Source of the DNA: a virus
Virus record (IMG/VR): IMGVR_UViG_3300021957_000387
Coordinates: 1 to 21,151 of that record
Strand: one strand, 5' to 3'
DNA length: 21,151 bases
The notes beneath the pieces were generated by a model. It was not told the DNA's origin and made no database searches. It saw nothing but the letters and a program-made list of their open reading frames with translations. The position numbers were made by a program, and so were the translations under genes. The number at the start of each line of letters is the position of its first letter. Positions within the stretch are counted from its first letter, which is position 1. Of the stretch, positions 9,001-14,771 are shown in pieces.

Positions 9001-11575
9001 AGCAGCTGTGCGTGAGCAGATGAACGCCCTCCTAGACAACAACACCGCGTTAGGCCGATACATGGGCTTCAATGATGCGCATGTAATTCTTGTAGATAAC
9101 CGCTCGGACAATCAGCTTCAGACAGCCCTAACCACGGCTCACGAGCTGGGGCACGCGTTGATCCAAGAAGAGATGGCTGGATCGTTAGAAAACTCAGCAC
9201 TATATCGTCGACTAATTAACGACTTTGAAAAGGCGCGAGCCGCTAAAGATGCTCCTGCTGCATATCAAGATCCTAACAATGAGCTGGCTTTCGAAGAGTG
9301 GTATTCAGACCAAGTAGCAATCTACGCAAAGAACATATACCTGAAACAAACCCTACCAGCTAAGAACATGGCAGCTAGCCACTTTAAGAAAGTTGCAGAC
9401 AAGCTCGTGTCTATGTTCAAGAGTATGTCGCGAGAGATGCGCACTCGATTTGGTAAAGACGCACAGAGCCAACAGTTCACTGAGTATATGGACTCGCTCA
9501 CCGAGAACAAGCGCCGCTACTGGACTGCTGCGAAGAACAAGGTCGGTACGAAAGAAGCTACGTTCCAGCAGAAGGCTCTTGTCAGAGCTATTGAAGACGC
9601 AATGCCTAAGTCTAAGTTTGAGAAAGGTGTTGAGTCTCTAGCTCGATTAGTTAACGAAGTACTGAGTAATCCTACTGTGCGCAAAGCTACCCAGCTTGTT
9701 CGTACTGAGGACGGCGTACTGCGAACCATTAGCACCAAGATTGCAGACATGATGTATGTACCTGCTCAATCGGAAGGCAAAGGTTCAGACATGGGTTTCG
9801 TAAAGCGTAAAGCAGCGATTCGTAAGCGCATGATGAACGACGTGCGGAAGATTCTTGGGTCTGATTGGACTACGAAAGCAGCTACAGACACACTTGACCT
9901 CGCAAGAGATTCGGATATCTCGATCGAGCAACTAAGTGAATATGGTGAAGCTGGCGCTGATGCAATTAAGATACGAGAGTTCCTGAGCAAGCTGTATGAC
10001 AACTACATCTCGAAGACTCCAGGTAACACAATTGGTAAAAGAGATAACTATTTCCCAGTTGCCTTGGACCTCGCGAAGATTGCAGATGACCCAGAAGCCT
10101 TTGTGGGGTTGATGCTCAGCAAAGACTCTCAGATGACTGGAAGCCAGATACGTGACACCGTACACAAACTAGTCCAGCTGCAGAAACGCATAGTGGATGA
10201 AAACGAGATCAATGTTGATGCAACAGATCCATCAGCTGTGGCAGAAGCTGCTCGAGTATTTACAAACAACCTGAGTCCTACCGAACTAAAAGACTTCAGC
10301 TTACCTCCAGCGGAAGCTTTGCAGGAATATATACGCGACCAATCAACTCGTAACGAGTTCCTTCGTGCAACTCGAGCGCCTGACGGTACTGACCTTTTGC
10401 AGCAAGAACTCGACAAGTTGTCGCCTGTTGACAGAAAAGAAGTCGTCGCAATGCTAGAAAGACACATGGGCTATAGCCGCAAACCTATAGGCCCTAAGCT
10501 CCGAGCCGCGAACAGCTGGATGCAATTATTCCAGTGGGTCACGTTGCTTCCTCTCGCTACTGTGTCCTCAATTACGGAGTTGGGCGGAGCGGTACTAAAC
10601 GGCAAAGACTTTGACGCCTTTGGTATGGCGTGGAAGGCAATGAAGGACACGATCGAGAACCCCATAGAAGCCAAAGAACTAGGCGAAGATCTGGGCGTTA
10701 CCTCAGAGCGCACAATGGAAAACATGATGATGACCGACGCTGACCATGAGTACATGGACCCTAAAGCGCGCGAAATCGGCGATAAGTTCTTCCAAGTAAT
10801 TGGTCTTGATTGGTTTACCCGTTTCACACGAGAGTTCGCTTCTAACATGGGCGTACAGTTCATGTTGCGCCATGCAGTGAACGATAGTGGTAACCCACGA
10901 TCGGAGCGTTACCTAAGAGACCTGGGCGTGTCAGCGGCAGATATAAAAGCATGGGAAGCAGACGGCAGATCGTTTGACTCTGACGCAGGGCGTCGAGTTC
11001 AGGACGGCCTTACAAGATTCGTTGAAAGTTCAATGTTACGTCCGAACTCCGCAGAGCGCCCTTCATGGGCAAACGATCCCCGCTTCGCTTTGATCTGGCA
11101 GCTAAAAAGCTTCTTGTATTCATTCTCTAAGACTATTGGCGGCGGCATTATCCGCGAAGCCAAAGCGCGAGCGGCTGAACCAGGAATGACAGGCCTTGAA
11201 AAGCTAGGTGGTGTTGGACTTACTCTGGCGCTAGCTGGTGTCGCCTTCATGCCACTCGCCATGATCAGCCTCGAATTGCGCGAACTAGCTAAGTACCTGA
11301 TTGCAGGCGTACTCCCAGGCGTCAACCAGAGTGGTGGTAGATACTTCCGATCTGATCGTATGGACTGGAGTCAGTACATGACTGAGATATTTGATCGATC
11401 TGGTTTTAACGGCCCCATGTCAATTGCTACCAACATGATGAACGCCGACAAATGGGGAAGCACTCCACTCGCGCCATTACTAGGCCCAACTTACGACCTT
11501 GCAGAGTCAGCTGTATTGGATGGATTTGAAGTAATCCCCGATCGCATAATCCCTGGCTACAGCATCGTTTATTAA
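6050..11575 (+). CDS. Giant internal virion protein with HELGH zinc-metalloprotease domain
   Basis: A 1841-residue protein starting at GTG, with GGGGA (6038-6042) 7 bases upstream. The N-terminal 350 residues are rich in small and hydrophobic residues: about 121-157, and Gly/Ala-rich 319-346 around AFAGFFGGGAAAGAGG. This part also carries a 'GAT EVAQEG' motif often seen in large polyvalent phage proteins. Several small alpha/beta segments follow. Residues 1031-1035 are HELGH, the gluzincin zinc site, with 'AFEEWYSDQ' at 1080-1088 giving a likely third ligand, E1082 or E1083. The C terminus has hydrophobic stretches at ~1491-1516 and ~1719-1757 (starting LGGVGLTLALAGVAFMP). A 'RFVESSMLRP...WANDPRFALIWQLKSF' region between them looks conserved in marine podovirus giant proteins. 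A packaged protein ejected into the host, with protease activity, is the best reading; it occupies the position of T7 gp16 but carries no obvious transglycosylase motif. Confidence 0.7.
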   Translation: MADEILQNFYENNLYALPDDMGDEGGPSNADIAAGTLEDPIGVIAPDTISGAFRAGMESGAASLNADIDYFQALFNTAIGDQEAAEDAVSRARFNEVQAAIPVSTMETFSEFVDEPTIEGFFMQIGKSTGEIFPSAVSSIASGGIGGITAVLGKTVLSKGGKAVANRIVKDALKNTAEGTADAAEKELAQSAWGVFKAGAFVGAGTSEYVPLAGGNLSEALEAGQDLNADTAGRAALVAAPQALLGVGGEAAMLKLIGNVAKKRAVREGSLFGKLAKDISGTAIKGGVMEGATEVAQEGIGVLNRMDMDDTYTAQDAKMRLAQSAFAGFFGGGAAAGAGGTVGSIFSQANSLVERGRQAEVDQRVNEEQYGDEVFGGYTSQESQSDIAGQIDAMNNPTSTKQSVWIAGPSPQFGAKENTITSVETDYNGSPKKAYSAFIPGRGTVVSTSEQIVADVIAGEASDSILQAALGYSSDKVEGANLAVVVTDSSGRVISEELTTEQNQPAAIESAKKLMPEGGSYEVMSAEKALEGRKKRVEKERGPVVRPMNDQDSEQVDKDMGFGSKTTGFDEGGGIFEPAVTKLKEYAPRNTDREYENTDPTRKAFEKEFGDEMNIDWDSDYFGGMSESLMKAAVAAKKANPTALVTIAEGKDGAYDLNLETTPDTETFAIGGQEQKLPIGEFLSQSIKDADRVAKNDDFNNKDSAEAKVTVVDETGKETTAILADLVNAGRRILQTREGSNFNQGGPTESAAAAFSAIMSELQLSNYDVRDQATGESLLSMDQQQLKTSTGGLRAGGTKQSPLTLDQVLTQTQPTEKTPKSYTVSGYDQGGPFEYGFDTKKEANAAKTDFENRGANGVRITENNTYTDGTFTDQEQEAGITAEEEVLENARQELGDLPLSGLNIEAGPVKNRGYSSAKPKSKGGRNPMNATYPAGNIGRLATQVASALVKKLRLQKPVSILGVKELAQMSEAKFNEMFTDPRVAAAVREQMNALLDNNTALGRYMGFNDAHVILVDNRSDNQLQTALTTAHELGHALIQEEMAGSLENSALYRRLINDFEKARAAKDAPAAYQDPNNELAFEEWYSDQVAIYAKNIYLKQTLPAKNMAASHFKKVADKLVSMFKSMSREMRTRFGKDAQSQQFTEYMDSLTENKRRYWTAAKNKVGTKEATFQQKALVRAIEDAMPKSKFEKGVESLARLVNEVLSNPTVRKATQLVRTEDGVLRTISTKIADMMYVPAQSEGKGSDMGFVKRKAAIRKRMMNDVRKILGSDWTTKAATDTLDLARDSDISIEQLSEYGEAGADAIKIREFLSKLYDNYISKTPGNTIGKRDNYFPVALDLAKIADDPEAFVGLMLSKDSQMTGSQIRDTVHKLVQLQKRIVDENEINVDATDPSAVAEAARVFTNNLSPTELKDFSLPPAEALQEYIRDQSTRNEFLRATRAPDGTDLLQQELDKLSPVDRKEVVAMLERHMGYSRKPIGPKLRAANSWMQLFQWVTLLPLATVSSITELGGAVLNGKDFDAFGMAWKAMKDTIENPIEAKELGEDLGVTSERTMENMMMTDADHEYMDPKAREIGDKFFQVIGLDWFTRFTREFASNMGVQFMLRHAVNDSGNPRSERYLRDLGVSAADIKAWEADGRSFDSDAGRRVQDGLTRFVESSMLRPNSAERPSWANDPRFALIWQLKSFLYSFSKTIGGGIIREAKARAAEPGMTGLEKLGGVGLTLALAGVAFMPLAMISLELRELAKYLIAGVLPGVNQSGGRYFRSDRMDWSQYMTEIFDRSGFNGPMSIATNMMNADKWGSTPLAPLLGPTYDLAESAVLDGFEVIPDRIIPGYSIVY

Positions 11576-11587
11576 CAGGTAGTTACT

Positions 11588-11965
11588 ATGAGCATATTCA
11601 CAACATTACTTGGACCGGTTGCAGATTTAGGCAAAACATACTTGAGCAATCGCGCTGAAGAAAAGGCTGCCAAGCATCAGGCGAAAATTAAGGTCATTCA
11701 GAATGATGCCGACTGGGAAGCGAAGATGGCAGATGCTTCTAGTAACTCGTGGAAAGACGAGTTTTGGACTGTAATTTTAGCTGCACCAATATTTTTTGTA
11801 GGTTATGCAATAGCTGTAAATGATTTAACAGTTATCGATAGAGTAAAAGAAGCGTTTATCGCGCTAGATACATTACCGGAGTATTACCAATATTTATTGT
11901 TTATTGCCATCTCGAGTTCTTTCGGCATAAAAGGCGTAAGTAAAATTATGGAGTTGAAAAAATAA
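11588..11965 (+). CDS. Holin (3TM/GTA-holin-like family)
   Basis: A 125-residue protein with an amphipathic, charged N-terminal half, then 'NSWKDEFW' at 53-60 leading straight into a membrane helix (60-78, TVILAAPIFFVGYAIAV). A second helix follows at 99-117 (YYQYLLFIAISSSFGIKGV). The 'SWKDE...P' and 'P.YYQYLL......SFGI' patterns match the phage holin group annotated as 3TM holin for gene-transfer release. It would oligomerise in the inner membrane to let the endolysin out. The endolysin lies two genes downstream, and the intervening small membrane protein overlaps this gene's stop codon by one base (TAATG), indicating translational coupling. Confidence 0.75.
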   Translation: MSIFTTLLGPVADLGKTYLSNRAEEKAAKHQAKIKVIQNDADWEAKMADASSNSWKDEFWTVILAAPIFFVGYAIAVNDLTVIDRVKEAFIALDTLPEYYQYLLFIAISSSFGIKGVSKIMELKK

Positions 11966-12243
11966 TGGATGAGCAAGTTGCAAAACGCTTTGATAGGTTA
12001 GAAACCAAAATAGATAAACTTGTTGATGTTATGGCAAGTATGGCCCGTGTTGAAGAAAGGCTGGTAGGTCAGGATGCAAGACTAAAGAGGCACGAGTTTC
12101 GTCTCGACGCAAGCGAGAAAAAAATAGATGAAGTAGCCGAGGCGACGCAGACGAATAGCTTTGTCGCAAAAGTTGGAACAACGCTTGTTTCGACAATTTG
12201 GGCGGGGCTTATAGCCTACATTTTTTATCTTTTTAGGGATTAG
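11965..12243 (+). CDS. Tail-anchored coiled-coil lysis accessory protein (XhlA-like)
   Basis: A 92-residue protein with a heptad-rich N-terminal coiled coil (residues ~5-60, RFDRLETKIDKLVDVMASMA and further heptads) and one C-terminal membrane helix at 67-90. Only two residues follow the helix, so most of the protein would face the cytoplasm. XhlA-type lysis accessory proteins share this plan of coiled coil then membrane helix at about this size. It is translationally coupled to the holin and lies 2 bases before the endolysin. It may tune holin timing. An inner-membrane spanin subunit is less likely because the membrane segment is at the wrong end. Confidence 0.5.
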   Translation: MDEQVAKRFDRLETKIDKLVDVMASMARVEERLVGQDARLKRHEFRLDASEKKIDEVAEATQTNSFVAKVGTTLVSTIWAGLIAYIFYLFRD

Positions 12244-12245
12244 TA

Positions 12246-12596
12246 GTGAAAGAGTTTAAGTACTTTAAAAAAGAAGACTTTGATTGCCAACAGACTGGTA
12301 ATAACGAGATGCAAGAGGATTTTATCCACATTCTCGATCAGTTGAGAGCTGCCTGTGGCTTTCCATTTTATATAACTTCAGGCTATCGCTGCCCAAACGG
12401 CCACAGTCTTGAGTTGGCAAAAGCAAAACCAGGCACCCATACCCAAGGGATCGCCGCAGACATTGCTGTAACAGGTGGTGTACAAAGAAGAGCTATCGTA
12501 AATCATGCTCTAGCAATGGGTATGTCTGTCGGAGTAGCAAAAACTTTTGTTCACGTAGACATTAGAAAGACAACACCTGTACTTTGGTGTTATTAA
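12246..12596 (+). CDS. Endolysin: M15 family D,D/L,D-peptidase (Peptidase_M15_3-like)
   Basis: A 116-residue single-domain enzyme starting at GTG. The zinc site is clear: SGYRCP at 45-50, THTQGIAAD at 64-72 (ligands H65 and D72), and FVHVD at 101-105 (ligand H103). These are the marks of VanY/YcbK-type M15 peptidases, which cut peptide cross-links or stem peptides in peptidoglycan. There is no signal peptide or membrane segment, so export must depend on the holin encoded upstream. The length is normal for a compact phage M15 domain; there is no separate wall-binding domain. The gene ends with two stop codons in a row (TAA TAG) before the AT-rich gap. Confidence 0.85.
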   Translation: MKEFKYFKKEDFDCQQTGNNEMQEDFIHILDQLRAACGFPFYITSGYRCPNGHSLELAKAKPGTHTQGIAADIAVTGGVQRRAIVNHALAMGMSVGVAKTFVHVDIRKTTPVLWCY

Positions 12597-12652
12597 TAGC
12601 TGGTATATTAATACTAACACTAATATAATTGGATAATCTATAGGTAAAAAAG
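12597..12652 (+). promoter_or_regulatory. AT-rich intergenic gap with inverted repeat between lysis and fibre genes
   Basis: This 56-base gap is the largest after the capsid terminator and is markedly AT-rich. It contains a perfect 7-bp inverted repeat, TATATTA at 12604-12610 and TAATATA at 12621-12627. A TATAAT hexamer at 12624-12629 could act as a -10 element, but 17 bases upstream there is only a poor -35 match (TGGTAT). A weak AGG 8 bases before ATG 12653 may serve as the ribosome binding site. A promoter or operator for the fibre genes is possible but unproven. Confidence 0.25.
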
Positions 12653-13027
12653 ATGGCATATTCGGAGACTCTAAACCTGGTTACAGGTGATACGCTGCCC
12701 GAGCTGACCTTCACACTGAGGGACAGTAACACTGCAGCGTCTGGTCAAACGCTAGACCCAAACAACAGTAACACATGGGCTCCAATAGACGTCTCGGGCG
12801 CTACAGTTAAGTTGCGGTTACGTGCGTTGGGAAGCTCAACGGTCAAAAGTACACTGGTTTGCACCATTACAAACGGTACTGGTGGTGTTGTAGCCACTGA
12901 TTTCCCTGCTGGAACACTTGATACCTCTGGCACATTTGAGGGTGAGATAGAAATTACCTTTGCGACGGGCGGCATACAGACGGTTTACGACCTGATCAAG
13001 CTCAAGGTACGGAGCGACTTTGATTAA
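12653..13027 (+). CDS. BppU N-terminal-domain-like tail/baseplate protein
   Basis: A 124-residue all-beta protein. It opens with 'TGDTLPELTFTLRDSN' at ~11-26, has 'IDVSGATVKLRLR' in the middle and 'LDTSGTFEGEIEITFATGG' near the end, and finishes in a strand ending LKVRSDFD. These three blocks match the usual order of the BppU_N baseplate domain (G-D-x-x-P..., D-l-s-g-a-x-v-k..., tG-x-y-e-g-e-f-e-v-t), which attaches receptor-binding proteins to the tail tip in some phages. It shares one base (TAATG) with the next gene, so the two proteins are probably made together and may form one complex. The family call is by recognised motif order only. Confidence 0.6.
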   Translation: MAYSETLNLVTGDTLPELTFTLRDSNTAASGQTLDPNNSNTWAPIDVSGATVKLRLRALGSSTVKSTLVCTITNGTGGVVATDFPAGTLDTSGTFEGEIEITFATGGIQTVYDLIKLKVRSDFD

Positions 13028-14322
13028 TGGCTAAGTCTGACGCGAGTTATGTATACGTAACGGTCGAAACAGCTTACAAGCTGCTTCGTGCCAACGCGAG
13101 CATGGCGAACGTCGACGCTACCACCTCTTATCAAGAGCTTGTAGCGGCTGGGATCAAGCTTGATCCTGATACTAAGAACAGATACTTCCGTAACGAGCCT
13201 TTTTCATTTACGGATATAGCCAGGTTAGCGGTCCAGAAAGGCGCGTTAGATACACCAGTTGTCACTGACTCAATCGATAGTATTGGTGTCACGAAGGTAC
13301 TAGATGACTCATTTGGGTTTGTAGACCTAATTGAGATCGTTAGACACATAGTTCGTGGTCATACAGACAACTTCGCGTTCACAGACGCACTGTCCGCAGA
13401 GACTGGGCTGATAAAAGCCGATGCAGTAACTGTATCGGAGATCTTAGCTAAGAGCTTCAGTACAGGGCTAAGTGATTCGTCGGTAATCAGCGACGTACCA
13501 GTTTTAGGTTTTGGTGGTAGCTACGCTGATATAGCGACGCTGACAGATGTGTTTGCTAGAGCTGCTACGTTTAGTCGTACGTTTGCTGACACGATTACGC
13601 TCGATGACTTCACAGATGTCGACGCAATCACAAAGGACACTGCAGCTGCCAAAACAAACATTATTGGTTTCGGAGATGTTCATTTCTTCGGCACTAATAA
13701 ACCAGTATCAGAGACAGTCACTGTTTCTGAACTGGCTGCTTTAGGTTTTGACAAGCCAGCGACAGACAGCGTTGGCGTAAGTGAAGCGTTCCAGAAAGTA
13801 ACAACGTTCTCTCGCCAGATTGCGGAGACAGCGACGCTTGCTGACAGTACTGCTCTGAATATAGGCACGGTAGCGACTGACACAACCACAGTATCTGAGA
13901 GTTTTCAGAAAGAACTTGGTTACAACAGATCGCTTAACGAGGCTGTCAGCACAGCTGATGCGATGGCAACAGCCCTTGAAAAAGGTGTTAGTGACACAGC
14001 GGCTCTGAGTGAGGCGTTTGCACGAAATGTAGATTTTACAAGAGGTTTTGCGGAAACGACCTCCGTCAATGATCAGCTAGACACTGCTATTGGCAAATCA
14101 ATAGCAGATAGTTTTGGTGCTTCGGATGCCTTCGAAAGAGATGTTGCATTCCAGAGGACTTTGACAGACGCGGTTACATTTGCAGAACAGACGGTTGCAG
14201 CATTCGGTCAGGAGCTTACCGATACAGCTGGCCTTACAGATTCAATACAAATACAGGTGGCGTCCCTTGCATCATCTGTACTTAACGCTGGCGCTCTTAA
14301 CACAGTGCCATTTAATAACTAG
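13027..14322 (+). CDS. Repeat-built tail/adhesin protein with 18/20-residue units
   Basis: A 431-residue protein. The first ~110 residues form a globular head (SYVYVTVETAYKLLRANASM onward), with 'GIKLDPDTKNRYFRNEPFSF' at about 44-63. Residues 112-414 are then built almost wholly of short units of the form x-x-D-x-x-x-x-S/T-D/E-x-F/L. The last 17 residues are a short cap. The protein is rich in Thr, Ser, Asp and Ala and has no Cys in the repeats. It probably forms an elongated fibre or shaft, or a beta-solenoid, joined to the BppU-like protein encoded just upstream. No enzymatic motif is visible. Similar D-T-x-T-x-S-D repeats occur in environmental phage and bacterial surface proteins. Confidence 0.6.
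   Translation: MAKSDASYVYVTVETAYKLLRANASMANVDATTSYQELVAAGIKLDPDTKNRYFRNEPFSFTDIARLAVQKGALDTPVVTDSIDSIGVTKVLDDSFGFVDLIEIVRHIVRGHTDNFAFTDALSAETGLIKADAVTVSEILAKSFSTGLSDSSVISDVPVLGFGGSYADIATLTDVFARAATFSRTFADTITLDDFTDVDAITKDTAAAKTNIIGFGDVHFFGTNKPVSETVTVSELAALGFDKPATDSVGVSEAFQKVTTFSRQIAETATLADSTALNIGTVATDTTTVSESFQKELGYNRSLNEAVSTADAMATALEKGVSDTAALSEAFARNVDFTRGFAETTSVNDQLDTAIGKSIADSFGASDAFERDVAFQRTLTDAVTFAEQTVAAFGQELTDTAGLTDSIQIQVASLASSVLNAGALNTVPFNN
13360..14268 (+). repeat. Array of alternating 18- and 20-residue protein repeats
   Basis: Residues 112-414 of the encoded protein divide exactly into 16 units: 18, 18, 18, 20, 18, an irregular 23, 18, then four 20+18 pairs, then a final 18. The 20-residue units end in an aromatic turn (TFSRQ, GYNRS, DFTRG, AFQRT), whereas the 18-residue units do not. 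The strict 38-residue (114-base) alternation covers 13759-14214. Bases have diverged far more than the protein pattern, so the array is old rather than freshly expanded. Confidence 0.75.
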
Positions 14323-14331
14323 GAGCACACC

Positions 14332-14757
14332 ATGTTACAAGATGATTTTAAAATGACTGGACGTTTGTCGATTGCAATCAATGACGAAGTAGTCCAAGAG
14401 GTTAAGAACCTTGTTGTCACAAGCGGAAAAGGCTTTGTTGCCAGCCGTATGAAAGACGCCACTGCTGGAGCTATGAGTCATATGGCTGTTGGTACAGGTT
14501 CAAGCGCAGCTGCAGCAAGTAATGCTGCTCTAGGTTCTGAAGTTGACCGTAATGCGTTGGCCTCGACTACCGTATCAGGTGCCAACATTTCTTACGTGGC
14601 TACATTTGCCGCCGGTGAAGGCACAGGCGCATTGACTGAAGCAGGTTTATTCAATGCTGGTTCTTCGGGCACCATGCTTTGCCGCACTGTATTCGCAGTT
14701 GTGAACAAAGGCGTAGCAGACTCGATGACTATTACGTGGACAGTAACTGTTAGCTAA
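14332..14757 (+). CDS. Conserved small tail-fibre-region protein
   Basis: A 141-residue beta-rich protein with AGGAG (14322-14326) before its ATG. It contains 'NLVVTSGKGFVASRM' at 26-40, 'MAVGTGSSAA' at 51-60, 'TGALTEAGLFNAGSSGTMLCR' near 99-118, and a terminal strand (MTITWTVTVS). The 'G.G.....M', 'mavGtG' and 'gtltEaGlFna...G.ml.Rt.F' pattern is common in small proteins beside tail-fibre genes of marine and other phages; I know no agreed function. It lies between the repeat protein and the long fibre and is probably a virion tail component. Gaps of 9 and 14 bases place it in the same transcript. Confidence 0.55.
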   Translation: MLQDDFKMTGRLSIAINDEVVQEVKNLVVTSGKGFVASRMKDATAGAMSHMAVGTGSSAAAASNAALGSEVDRNALASTTVSGANISYVATFAAGEGTGALTEAGLFNAGSSGTMLCRTVFAVVNKGVADSMTITWTVTVS

Positions 14758-14771
14758 TCTGAGGTAAAGGT

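Noticed and set aside
12246-12596. Host cell-wall enzyme captured as a metabolic gene
   Set aside because: The compact M15 domain without signal peptide, beside a holin, is a standard phage endolysin.
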